NCBI RefSeq assembly: GCF_019039055.1
Contig: NZ_JAHOPB010000001.1
Span: forward strand, 2,950,001-3,014,000
Reading direction: 5' to 3'
From: Reyranella humidisoli
GTDB lineage: Bacteria > Pseudomonadota > Alphaproteobacteria > Reyranellales > Reyranellaceae
Length of the DNA: 64,000 nucleotides
The translations under genes and the position numbers were made by a program. The notes beneath the pieces are model-generated. The model did not search any database and had not been told where the DNA came from. It was given only the letters and a program-made list of their open reading frames with translations. Positions 19,037-26,731 of this stretch are shown here, piece by piece (position 1 is the stretch's first letter; each line of letters begins with the position of its first letter).

Positions 19037-19892
19037 GCAAGCCCTCGTCGGAGCGGTGCTGCTCGCGGCGTCGGCCGTGGCCTATTCCAGCGGCGGCTTC
19101 TACACCCGGCTGATCGACCTCGACGCCTGGACGATGCTGTTCTGGCGCGGTCTGTTCGGCGGAATGTTTCTGGCCGGCATGGTGGCCTGGCGGGAGCGGG
19201 GGCGGGTCGGGTCGGCGGTTTTCGCGATCGGCCGCGACGGGCTGCTGATCGCGCTCGGCTCTGCGCTGGCGACGGTGTGCTTCCTGAATGCGCTGCGCCT
19301 CTCGACGGTGGCGGACGTGCTCGTGATCGATGCCACGATCCCCTTCGTGACGGCGGGCATCGCCTGGCTGGTGCTTCGAGAGCGCGAGGACTGGGTCACG
19401 CTGGCTGCGACCATTGCCGCCGCGGGCGGCGTCGCGATGATGATGGGCGCGGTCGGGGCGGAGGGCCGCCTGCCGGGTAACCTGCTTGCCTTCGGCATGG
19501 TCGTGCTGATGTCGTGCGTGCTGGTGTTGATCCGGCGCCATCCTGGGGTGAGCATGCTGCCGGCGGTCGGCCTCTCGGCGTTCCTGTGCGCGCTGATCGT
19601 GTTGCCCTTCGCGCGGCCGCTCTCGGTGAGCGGGGAGGAGCTGTTGCTGCTGGCGTTGTTCGGGGCCAGCCAGTTCGGTCTCGGCCTGTTGCTGCTGGCA
19701 CTGGGCACGCCGCTGGTTTCGGCGACGCGCGGTGCGCTGATCGGCGTGCTGCAGACGCCGCTCGGAATCCTCTGGGTCTGGCTGGCCTTCGGCGAGACGC
19801 CGGGGCTTGCCACGCTGGGCGGCGGCTTCATTGTCGTCGCGGCGGTCGTTTGCGACATCGCCATCCGTCGCCCACAGGAGGAGATAACGTAA
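19017..19892 (+). CDS. EamA/DMT family transporter
   Basis: The 291-residue protein has about ten membrane helices in two EamA repeats (about 10-140 and 155-285), as in RhaT/YdcZ-type drug and metabolite exporters. Signature parts are YSSGGFYTRLIDLDAWTMLFWRG in repeat one and GALIGVLQTPLGILWVWLAFGE in repeat two. The start is a GTG at 19017 with GGGA about six bases upstream, inside the end of the RidA-like gene. No ATG gives a full first helix. The substrate is unknown; amino acids or metabolites are usual for the family. Confidence 0.88.
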   Translation: MSPSRTRQALVGAVLLAASAVAYSSGGFYTRLIDLDAWTMLFWRGLFGGMFLAGMVAWRERGRVGSAVFAIGRDGLLIALGSALATVCFLNALRLSTVADVLVIDATIPFVTAGIAWLVLREREDWVTLAATIAAAGGVAMMMGAVGAEGRLPGNLLAFGMVVLMSCVLVLIRRHPGVSMLPAVGLSAFLCALIVLPFARPLSVSGEELLLLALFGASQFGLGLLLLALGTPLVSATRGALIGVLQTPLGILWVWLAFGETPGLATLGGGFIVVAAVVCDIAIRRPQEEIT

Positions 19893-19905
19893 CGAATCCA
19901 GTGGG

Positions 19906-19952
19906 TTGACGGGCGTGCTGATCAACCATACATTTGAACAGTTGTTCAAATG
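19906..19952 (+). promoter_or_regulatory. Promoter and ArsR/SmtB-type operator overlapping the start codon
   Basis: A perfect 10-2-10 palindrome, CATTTGAACA-GT-TGTTCAAATG, spans 19931-19952. Its core TGAACA-N2-TGTTCA matches the SmtB/CzrA/ZiaR operator consensus. A -35-like TTGACG (19906-19911) and a -10-like TACATT (19929-19934) are 17 bases apart and place transcription start near 19941. The palindrome thus covers the -10 end, the start site and the ATG of the ArsR gene at 19950. Autorepression relieved by metal is the natural reading. Confidence 0.85.
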
Positions 19953-20258
19953 TCGAAAGTAAAGAAAACCCTCCTGTCCGACGACCACGCGGTGGCGCTG
20001 GCCGACCTGTTCCGGCTGCTGGGCGATCCGACCCGGCTCAAGATCGTGGTCTCCTGCCTGCGGGCACCGCTTGCGGTCTCGGACATCGCCGACCGGCTCG
20101 GCCTCTCGGTGTCGCTGGTGAGTCATCACCTGCGGCTCCTCAAGGGGGCGCGCCTGGTGCGGGCGGACCGGCAGGGCAAGCAGGTCTACTACGAGGCCGA
20201 CGATCTCCATGTCCGCCGCATGGTCGAGGACATGGTCACTCACATAGCGGAGCATTGA
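19950..20258 (+). CDS. ArsR/SmtB family metal-responsive repressor
   Basis: The 102-residue winged-helix repressor has LFRLLGDPTRLKIVVSCL (helices 2-3), the recognition helix SVSLVSHHLRLLKGARLV and a C-terminal helix DLHVRRMVEDMVTHIAEH. The last helix holds the D-x-H and H-x-x-E/H pattern of the SmtB/CzrA alpha-5 zinc site (D...H, later H...H). An ELCVC-type alpha-3 thiol site is absent. It should repress itself and the CDF gene that starts right after its stop, letting go when Zn(II) or Co(II) binds. The start codon lies inside the operator and has no Shine-Dalgarno, so the message is nearly leaderless. Confidence 0.92.
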   Translation: MSKVKKTLLSDDHAVALADLFRLLGDPTRLKIVVSCLRAPLAVSDIADRLGLSVSLVSHHLRLLKGARLVRADRQGKQVYYEADDLHVRRMVEDMVTHIAEH

Positions 20259-20259
20259 G

Positions 20260-20916
20260 ATGAGCGCCGGTTGCTGCGATCACGGTCACGAGCACGCCGG
20301 TGCCGCGGCGTCCTCGCCTGCCTACAAGCGCATCCTGTGGATCGCGCTGGCGGTGAACCTCGCCATGTTCGTCATCGAGATCGGCGCCGGCGTGGCCGCG
20401 CAGTCGGTCTCGCTGCTGGCCGATTCGCTCGACTTCCTGGGCGACGCCGGCAATTACGGCATCAGCCTGTTCGTGCTGGGCATGGCGATCCGGTGGCGCG
20501 CCCGCGCTTCGCTGCTGAAGGCCGCCAGCATGGGGGCGTTCGGCCTGTGGGTGGCGATCACCACCATCAACCACACGATGGCGGGCACCGTGCCGGCGGC
20601 GCCGGTGATGGGGATCGTCGGCGCGCTGGCGCTGGCCGCAAACTTCGGCGTGGCGCTGCTGCTCTATCGCTGGCGCGAGGGCGACAGCAACATGCGCTCG
20701 GTCTGGATCTGCACGCGCAACGATGCGATCGGCAACGTGGCCGTGCTGGCCGCCGCGGCGGGGGTGTTCGGCTCGGGTACCGGCTGGCCGGACTATCTCG
20801 TCGCGGCGATCATGTCCGGCCTGGCCCTGATGGGCGCCTTCCAGGTGACGCGCCAGGCGATTGCCGAGCTGCGTCAGTTCCGGAAAGGTACCCTTCAGGC
20901 GGTCGGGAGCCTGTAG
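20260..20916 (+). CDS. Cation diffusion facilitator (CDF) family efflux protein
   Basis: This 218-residue inner-membrane protein has six predicted helices. The N-terminus carries a Cys/His cluster (CCDHGHEHA). TM2 has LLADSLDFLGDAG in place of the common ADAVHSLSD, so the site His is Asp. TM5 has the RNDAIGN aspartate. It ends soon after TM6 (QAIAELRQFRKG) and lacks the usual cytoplasmic dimerisation domain, like short DmeF/CzcD-type members. It starts one base after the ArsR stop and should export Zn, Co or a similar ion under ArsR control. Its 3' end overlaps the convergent acyl-CoA synthetase by 22 bases. Confidence 0.9.
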   Translation: MSAGCCDHGHEHAGAAASSPAYKRILWIALAVNLAMFVIEIGAGVAAQSVSLLADSLDFLGDAGNYGISLFVLGMAIRWRARASLLKAASMGAFGLWVAITTINHTMAGTVPAAPVMGIVGALALAANFGVALLLYRWREGDSNMRSVWICTRNDAIGNVAVLAAAAGVFGSGTGWPDYLVAAIMSGLALMGAFQVTRQAIAELRQFRKGTLQAVGSL

Positions 20917-22526
20917 CTCTCGAACTGCTTGCGCAGGGCGGTCTTGAGGATCTTGCCGGTGGCGCCGTGCGGGATGGCGTCGATGAACTGCACGTCGTCC
21001 GGCATCCACCACTTGGCGATCTTGCCCTCGAGGAACTTCAGCACGTCGGCCTTCTCGACGGCGGCCTCCGGGCGGCGAACGACGATGAGGAGCGGGCGCT
21101 CGTCCCACTTGGGGTGAGCGACGCCGATCACTGCCGCCTCGGCGACTCCAGGGCAGCCCATGGCGGCGTTCTCGAGATCGATCGAGCTGATCCACTCGCC
21201 GCCCGACTTGATCACGTCCTTAGAACGGTCGGTGATGACCACGGAGCCGTCTGTTTCGATCTTGCAGACGTCGCCGGTATGAAACCAGTCGTCCTCGACG
21301 AACTGGTTCCTGCCGTCGCCCTTCATGTAGCCCTTCACGATCCACGGACCGCGCACGACCATGTTGCCGGAGACGCTGCCGTCGTGCGGCAGGTCGTTGC
21401 CGGCATCGTCGACGATCTTCATCTCGCAGCCGAACACCGGGCGGCCCTGCTTGGCGGTGATGGCGAAGCGGTCGGCGTCGGGCAGGTCGCGCTCGCCCCT
21501 GTTGAACCGGGTCAGCGTGCCGAGCGGGCTCATCTCGGTCATGCCCCAGCCCTGGGCGACCTCGACCTCGTGTTCCTTCCAGAAGCGCTCGATCATCGCG
21601 TAGGGCACGGCCGAACCGCCGATCAGCGTGCGCTTGACCGACGACATCTTGAGCTTGTTCTGCTGGCAGTAGTCGAGCAGCGCCAGCCATACCGTGGGCA
21701 CGCCGGCCGACAGCGTCACCTGCTCCTTGTCGAGCAGCTCGTAGATGCTGGCGCCGTCGAGCTTGAAGCCCGGGAAGACCAGCTTGGTGCCGCAGAAGGG
21801 GCCGGCATAGACGAGGCCCCAGGCGTTGGCATGGAACATCGGCACGACGGGCAGGATGGTGGTGTCGGGATCGAGCGCCAGCACCGGTCCCGAGCACATC
21901 ATCATCGAGTGGATCATCGTCGAGCGGTGCGAGTAGAGCACACCCTTCGGATTGCCGGTGGTACCCGACGTGTAGCAGAGCGACGAGGCCGTCTTCTCGT
22001 CGAACTCGGGCCACTTGAGCGTGCCGGGCTTGTCGGCGATCAGCTCCTCGTAGCAGAGCAGTTTCGGGATCTTGGCCGAGGTCGGCATGTGGGCGCGGTC
22101 GGTCATGACCACGATGTGCTTCACGGTCTTGAGCTGGTCGTAGACGGCCTCGACGACCGGCACGAGGTTCAGGTCGACGAAGATGATCTGGTCCTCGGCA
22201 TGGTTGGCGATGTAGGCAACATGCTCGGGCGCCAGGCGCGGGTTCAGCGTGTGCAGCACCGCGCCGATGCCGGAGATGCCGAAATAGAGCTCGAAATGGC
22301 GATAGGTGTTCCAGGCGATGGTGCCGACCCGGTCGCCGAGCTTGATGCCCAGACCCTGCAGGGCTTCCGCCAGCTGCTTGGCCCGCTTGTGCGCGTCCTT
22401 GTACCCGTAGCGGTGGATCGGCCCCTCGACGGTGCGCGTCACGATCTCGACGTCGGGATAGGCGGCGGCCGCATAGTCGATGATCTGCGAGATCAACAGC
22501 GGACGGTCTTGCATCAAACCCTGCAT
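20895..22526 (-). CDS. Medium/long-chain acyl-CoA synthetase (AMP-binding)
   Basis: The 543-residue adenylate-forming ligase activates a carboxylic acid as acyl-AMP and then acyl-CoA. Motifs seen: P-loop [12 protein letters not shown], the A5 [10 protein letters not shown]7/A8 [22 protein letters not shown] (short quote of the hinge) and the catalytic Lys in GATGKILKT. It is highly similar, and identical in length, to the synthetase at 26732-28363; both begin [14 protein letters not shown]. It lies 13 bases downstream of a mandelate-racemase-like gene and ends a leftward run with two IPNS-type oxygenases. Its substrate may be the acid made there rather than a plain fatty acid. Confidence 0.92.
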   Translation of the reverse strand: MQGLMQDRPLLISQIIDYAAAAYPDVEIVTRTVEGPIHRYGYKDAHKRAKQLAEALQGLGIKLGDRVGTIAWNTYRHFELYFGISGIGAVLHTLNPRLAPEHVAYIANHAEDQIIFVDLNLVPVVEAVYDQLKTVKHIVVMTDRAHMPTSAKIPKLLCYEELIADKPGTLKWPEFDEKTASSLCYTSGTTGNPKGVLYSHRSTMIHSMMMCSGPVLALDPDTTILPVVPMFHANAWGLVYAGPFCGTKLVFPGFKLDGASIYELLDKEQVTLSAGVPTVWLALLDYCQQNKLKMSSVKRTLIGGSAVPYAMIERFWKEHEVEVAQGWGMTEMSPLGTLTRFNRGERDLPDADRFAITAKQGRPVFGCEMKIVDDAGNDLPHDGSVSGNMVVRGPWIVKGYMKGDGRNQFVEDDWFHTGDVCKIETDGSVVITDRSKDVIKSGGEWISSIDLENAAMGCPGVAEAAVIGVAHPKWDERPLLIVVRRPEAAVEKADVLKFLEGKIAKWWMPDDVQFIDAIPHGATGKILKTALRKQFESYRLPTA

Positions 22527-22539
22527 GGCGTTCCCTCTT

Positions 22540-23694
22540 TTACGCGTGCCGCTCGATATGAAGGCTTCTTAGGGTTAGGAGCGGCTTGATGTCCGGTTCT
22601 AGACCGAGTCCTTGCCCGCCGGGAAGGCTGACGCTTCCGTCACGCACCGAAAAAACGTCATGCAGGATGCCTTCGCGCAGCGGATTGGGATTGGCGTCGA
22701 CTTCCAAAAGGCCGGGGCCACGTACGGCGGCCAGCAGGTGCAACGAATGGATGAGCCCGATCCCGCCGCCCAGGAAGTGCGGACAAAAGGTCCGGCCGGC
22801 GGCGAGGGCAGCGCGGGCTACCGGCAGGCAGCCCGAATGGCCGCCCCATTTGGCCGCGTCCGGCTGGATCACGCCGAACAGGCCGCTGTCGATCGCTTCC
22901 TGGAAAGGACCGGCGCCGCGCAGGTTTTCGCCGGCCGCAAGCCGGGTCGGCGCCACCGCGGCGACCTGCGTCCACTCGGCGAGCGGCCGGTCGGCCATTA
23001 ATGGCTCCTCGATCCAGCCCGGTCCAAACTCGGCGAGCTTCGGCACCATCGCGCAGGCGGTGCGCAGGTCCCAGCCCTGATTGGCGTCGACCATCAGCCG
23101 TTCCCCGGCCCGCAGCTCTTGGGCGACCGGGCGCAGCGAGCCGAGATCGGTCTCCTCGCCGAAGCCTACCTTGACCTTGAAAGCGTGATAACCCGAAGCA
23201 CGCATGCGGCCCACCGTGTCGTAGGCGGCGCGGCCGGGATTAAGGCCCGACGCGTAGACCGGGACCGGTCCATCGTCGGTGCCGCCCAGCGCGCGCCACA
23301 GCGGCAGGCCGCGCTTGCGCGCGCGCAGGTCGTGGATCGCGAGGTCGAGGCCCGCGGCCGCGGCGGAGAGGGCGCCGGCGTCTCCGCTCTGCACGCGCAG
23401 CACATGCAGTGCGCGGTCGATCTCGCTCCACAGGTTGACCGGGTCGTCGAGCGACTTGCCGAGCGCCCGTGGCGCCACGATGTCGGCGAAAAGAAGTGCG
23501 CGATGCTCGGCGGCTGCGTTGGGGAAGTTGCACCAGATCTCGCCCCAGCCGCGCGCGCCGTCGGAATCCTCGACGCGCACGAACACGGCGGCCCGTTCGG
23601 TCATGGTGCCGAAGGAGGTGCGGACCGGCTCCGCGATGGGGGTGCGGAAGACGTGGGCTTCGACGCGGGCGAGGGTTGCCCCGCTCATATTCAC
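22540..23694 (-). CDS. Mandelate racemase/muconate lactonizing enzyme family protein (KxK type)
   Basis: The 384-residue enolase-superfamily member has the standard K173-V-K175 on strand 2, metal ligands D203 (VDANQG), E229/E230 (WIEEPL) and E256 (AAGENLRG), and late residues D279 and H306 (QPDAAKWGG, CPHFLGG). This layout suits a racemase or dehydratase on an alpha-proton acid and differs from the K-x-R form at 12353. ATG 23694 gives MNMSGATL; an internal ATG two codons later is also possible. It lies between the decayed VOC gene and the acyl-CoA synthetase, 13 bases from the latter, in one leftward operon. Confidence 0.88.
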   Translation of the reverse strand: MNMSGATLARVEAHVFRTPIAEPVRTSFGTMTERAAVFVRVEDSDGARGWGEIWCNFPNAAAEHRALLFADIVAPRALGKSLDDPVNLWSEIDRALHVLRVQSGDAGALSAAAAGLDLAIHDLRARKRGLPLWRALGGTDDGPVPVYASGLNPGRAAYDTVGRMRASGYHAFKVKVGFGEETDLGSLRPVAQELRAGERLMVDANQGWDLRTACAMVPKLAEFGPGWIEEPLMADRPLAEWTQVAAVAPTRLAAGENLRGAGPFQEAIDSGLFGVIQPDAAKWGGHSGCLPVARAALAAGRTFCPHFLGGGIGLIHSLHLLAAVRGPGLLEVDANPNPLREGILHDVFSVRDGSVSLPGGQGLGLEPDIKPLLTLRSLHIERHA

Positions 23695-23738
23695 ATGGTC
23701 CTCCCGAGCCCCGGCTTTCCGCCGGTGACGCGGGAAGT

Positions 23739-24117
23739 CTAGTCTTTCGTTTCGCTGAAGGTAAGCTTGTTGGCGAACGGGTCGGTCATGGTCACCGTGC
23801 GGGCACCCCAGGCTGGTCCTCGAGGCCCGGACGCGCGTAGCGATACTTCTATTCCGTGAGTTCGCGGTGAAGCGCCTCGATACCCTTCGTCTGGATCATC
23901 ATCGCTGCACCCGGCGCGCCATCGCCGTGATGCTCGGTGAAATGGAGCACCACGCCGGCACGGGAGATCTGCGCGTAGACCGGTGCCTTGTGTCGTCGAA
24001 GCGATGCTCCCAGTTCCAGGTGAAGCCCAGGAAGTCGAGTTAGAACTTCCTGGCCTTGGCGACATCGAAGATGCGTTGAATGGGGATGACGGGGCCGAGC
24101 TTCGTCGCGTCGCTCAG
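23739..24117 (-). pseudogene. VOC/glyoxalase-family gene, decayed
   Basis: Pieces of one vicinal-oxygen-chelate protein run in order across the strand. SDATKLGPVIPIQRIFDVAKARKF is followed by TAA in place of the expected Tyr codon (about 24042), then LDFLGFTWNWEHR. A frameshift near 24000 leads to APVYAQISRAGVVLHFTEHHGDGAPG and IEALHREL. There is another stop and a further shift before WGARTVTMTDPFANKLTFSE. The start codon position, overlapping the upstream dioxygenase stop in the ATGA style, reads CTG. Several independent lesions make this a pseudogene, not one sequencing error. The intact gene was probably part of the oxygenase operon. Confidence 0.85.
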
Positions 24118-25106
24118 TCGGCGGCTTTTGCGTCGGCGTTCAGCAGGTCGTAGGTCCGCTTCTGATACTCGACCATGTAGTCGGTGTACGAGGTCGTCGG
24201 GTATTTCGGCGGTCTGTCGGGACCTACCGTGGTCGGCACGGCGGCGATCGGCCAGTCGATGGTGTTGTCGCAGAAGAAGGCCAGCGCATAGCGCTCGCCG
24301 CCGCTGCGGTTGACGGCGCGATGCGGCGTGGCGAGGCAGACATCGTTGGTCCAGCGCTGCAACATCTGCCCGCCGTTCACGAGGTAGGCGTCGGGCAGGA
24401 CGGGCGCCTCGATCCAATGCCCGTCCCGGCTGCGGATCGACAGGCCGGACACCTCGTTGGGCGCCAACAGGGTGAGGAAGCTCGTGTCGGTGTGGGGGGC
24501 AATGCCGAACTCATCGTCCGCAAGGGCCGGCTGATTCGGATAATGCGTCATGCGCAGCTTGTATTGCGGCTCGGCGAAGGGCGCGTCGAAGTATGTCGGG
24601 GGCAGGCCGAGGGCGCGGGCATAGAGCGGCACCAGCCTGCGAACCAGCCGCTCCATGGTGTCGCAATAGGCGACGACGGCCTCGCGAAAGCCCGGCAGGT
24701 CCGACGGCCACCGGTTGGCGCTGCGGAAGCGGCGGTCGGCCACGACGTCGGGATGGTCAGCCGGGAGATCGCGCGCGACGAAGAAGGCTTCGTTGAGATT
24801 TGGTTTGGTGACGGCCTGGACCGTGGATGTGCGCAGCGTATCGCCCCGCATCGGCAGGTAGCCGACATTGTGCTTGTCGATCCTGACTTCCATCTTCCGG
24901 TCCGGCGGCAAGGCATGAAACCGCGCCGCCTGATGGAAGGTGTTTCGGATCAGGTCCGGCGCCACGCCGTGATTGACGATGAAATAAAAGCCGACTTCGG
25001 TCAGCGCTGCGCGAAGCTCCCGGGCAGCGCGTTCGATCGCTTCGGGTTGGCCCGCAAGACAGGAGCCGAGATCGATGATCGGGATGTCGTCGGCGCGCGG
25101 GCTCAT
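24114..25106 (-). CDS. Isopenicillin N synthase-family Fe(II) dioxygenase (copy B)
   Basis: This 330-residue 2OG-Fe(II) oxygenase has the DIOX_N domain (DIPIIDLGSCLAG, then GFYFIVNHGV) and the 2OG-FeII_Oxy core. The iron site is H205/D207 (APHTDTSFLT) and H262 (ATPHRAVN). The RxS co-substrate motif reads R272-Y-A274. It overlaps the stop of the upstream paralogue by four bases (ATGA), and the two share most of their sequence with the same HTDTSFLTLLAPNEV core. Translational coupling and tandem duplication are clear; the substrate is not. The C-terminal YMVEYQKRTYDLLN tail is shared with copy A. Confidence 0.9.
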   Translation of the reverse strand: MSPRADDIPIIDLGSCLAGQPEAIERAARELRAALTEVGFYFIVNHGVAPDLIRNTFHQAARFHALPPDRKMEVRIDKHNVGYLPMRGDTLRTSTVQAVTKPNLNEAFFVARDLPADHPDVVADRRFRSANRWPSDLPGFREAVVAYCDTMERLVRRLVPLYARALGLPPTYFDAPFAEPQYKLRMTHYPNQPALADDEFGIAPHTDTSFLTLLAPNEVSGLSIRSRDGHWIEAPVLPDAYLVNGGQMLQRWTNDVCLATPHRAVNRSGGERYALAFFCDNTIDWPIAAVPTTVGPDRPPKYPTTSYTDYMVEYQKRTYDLLNADAKAAD

Positions 25107-26089
25107 TCGGCGGCCTGCTGGGCCTCCGTGTTGAGCACGTCGTAGTTCCGCTTCAGGTACCAGGTCATGTAGTCGCTGTACCAGGTGGTGGGATACTTCG
25201 GCGGCTTGTCGGGACCGACCGTGGTCGGCACGGCGGCGACCGGCCAGTCGATGCCGCTGTCGCAGAAGAAGGGCAAGGCATAGCGCGCGCCGGCCGTCTT
25301 GTTGATGGCGCGGTGCGGCGTCGCCAGGAAGAGATCGTTGGTGTAGCGCTGCAGCATCTGGCCGCCGTTCACGACATAGGCATTGTCGATCGCCGGCATG
25401 TCGATCCAGGAGCCGCTCTGGCTGCGGATCGACAGTCCCTGCACCTCGTTGGGCGCCAGCAGGGTGAGGAAGCTGGTGTCGGTGTGCGGCGCCAGGCCGA
25501 ACTCGTCGTCGATCGGTCCTTCCTGTGGCGGATAGTGCGTCATGCGCATCGAGAACATCGGCTCGGAGAAGGCGGTGTCGAAGTAGTTGGCCGGCAGGTC
25601 GAGCGCGCGGGCGTAGAGCCGGACCATCTTCTGGACCAGTCGCTCCATCTCGTTGCAGTAGTCGATCACCGTGTCGCGGAAGCCCGGGAGGTCGGGCCAG
25701 CGGTTCAGGCCACGGAAGCGGCGGCCCGACAGGACGTCGGGATGGTCCGGCGCCATCTCGCGCTTCACGAAGAAGGCCTCGTTGAGATTGGCCTTGGTGC
25801 CGGTCTGGACGGTCGAGGTACGCAGCGTGTTGCCGCGCATCGGCAGGTAGCCGGTATTGTGTTGGTCGAGCTTCAACTCGAGCTTCTTCTCGACCGGCTG
25901 GTCGTGGAAGCGCTTCACTTCGGCGAACATGCCGGCGATCTTCTCGCGCGCGATGCCGTGGTTCACGATGAAGTAGAAGCCGATTTCGGTCAGCGCGAAG
26001 CGCAGTTCCTTGGCGGTGCGGTCCATCGCACCGGGCTCGCCCGCGAGATAGGGCCCGAGATCGATGACGGGAATCGTTTCGGTTGCCAC
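25103..26089 (-). CDS. Isopenicillin N synthase-family Fe(II) dioxygenase (copy A)
   Basis: The 328-residue paralogue of the following gene carries H202/D204 (APHTDTSFLT) and H259 (ATPHRAIN) as iron ligands, and RYA in the RxS position. The frame is open to 26551, but the true start is a GTG at 26089. It has a strong GAGGAGGAG run seven bases upstream and gives VATETIPVIDLG, matching copy B's N-terminus. It is the first gene of the leftward operon that continues with copy B, the dead VOC gene, the MR/MLE enzyme and an acyl-CoA synthetase. It diverges from the DUF1772 gene with 93 bases between. Confidence 0.9.
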   Translation of the reverse strand: MATETIPVIDLGPYLAGEPGAMDRTAKELRFALTEIGFYFIVNHGIAREKIAGMFAEVKRFHDQPVEKKLELKLDQHNTGYLPMRGNTLRTSTVQTGTKANLNEAFFVKREMAPDHPDVLSGRRFRGLNRWPDLPGFRDTVIDYCNEMERLVQKMVRLYARALDLPANYFDTAFSEPMFSMRMTHYPPQEGPIDDEFGLAPHTDTSFLTLLAPNEVQGLSIRSQSGSWIDMPAIDNAYVVNGGQMLQRYTNDLFLATPHRAINKTAGARYALPFFCDSGIDWPVAAVPTTVGPDKPPKYPTTWYSDYMTWYLKRNYDVLNTEAQQAAE

Positions 26090-26182
26090 GGTCTGCTCCT
26101 CCTCGGGCTCCCTATTCGGCCCGGAAACGACGATAATGCCGCCGAAGCGCCGCGGTCCAGCGCGCGGACGGAAGGAATTTCG

Positions 26183-26614
26183 ATGGTGTTCGGTATCCTG
26201 GCCCTGGTGACGGCGGCACTGTTCGCCGGTGCGGCCTTCTATGTGAGTTTCGCCGAGCATCCGGCTCGCTCTGAACTCGACGATCGCGCGCAGCTCCAGC
26301 AGTGGAAGCCGTCCTACAAACGCGGCACGCTCATGCAGGGTACGCTGGCCGCCCTTGGCTTGGTGCTGGGCCTTGCCGCCTGGTGGCAGAGCCGCGACGA
26401 ACTCTACATCGTCGGCGCCATCCTGATGGGGGCCAACTGGGCCTACACGGCGCTGATGATCATGCCGGTTAACAACGAGCTGAAGGCGATCGCGCTCGAC
26501 GATGCCGGTGAGGAGAGCCACACGCTGCTGCGCCGTTGGGGCAAGCTCCACGTCAAGCGCACGATGCTGGGCACCGGCGCGACGTTGCTGTTCCTCTGGG
26601 CGGCGTTGAGTTGA
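26183..26614 (+). CDS. DUF1772-like four-helix membrane protein
   Basis: This 143-residue protein has four hydrophobic segments (about 1-22, 50-68, 77-95, 125-142). It carries the pattern of DUF1772 proteins: an AGAAFYVSFAEHPA helix end, a W-K-P-x-Y-K-R-G loop, then NWAYTALMIMPVN and a C-terminal KLH-x-x-R-T. Some members are called anthrone-oxygenase-like, but no catalytic role is proven for this type. ATG 26183 has GAAGGA ahead. It stands alone and is followed by dispersed repeat copy 4. Confidence 0.75.
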   Translation: MVFGILALVTAALFAGAAFYVSFAEHPARSELDDRAQLQQWKPSYKRGTLMQGTLAALGLVLGLAAWWQSRDELYIVGAILMGANWAYTALMIMPVNNELKAIALDDAGEESHTLLRRWGKLHVKRTMLGTGATLLFLWAALS

Positions 26615-26619
26615 GATTG

Positions 26620-26727
26620 CCGTCGTCCCGACCGGAGCCTCGCGAAGCGAGGCGGAGTGGAGGGACCTGCTTTCCTCGGCTGCCGAAGCAGAAAAGAGGT
26701 CCCTCGACTGCGCTCGGGACGACGGAG
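26620..26727. repeat. Dispersed inverted repeat, copy 4
   Basis: The left arm (26620-26668) reads CGTCGTCCCGACCGGAGC, contains its own small hairpin GCCTCGCGAAGCGAGGC, and ends GAGGGACCT. The right arm (26696-26727) reads AGGTCCCTCGACTGCGCTCG then GGACGACGG. It fills the gap between two convergent stops (DUF1772 and acyl-CoA synthetase). It is the most diverged copy. Confidence 0.7.
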
Positions 26728-26731
26728 GTTC

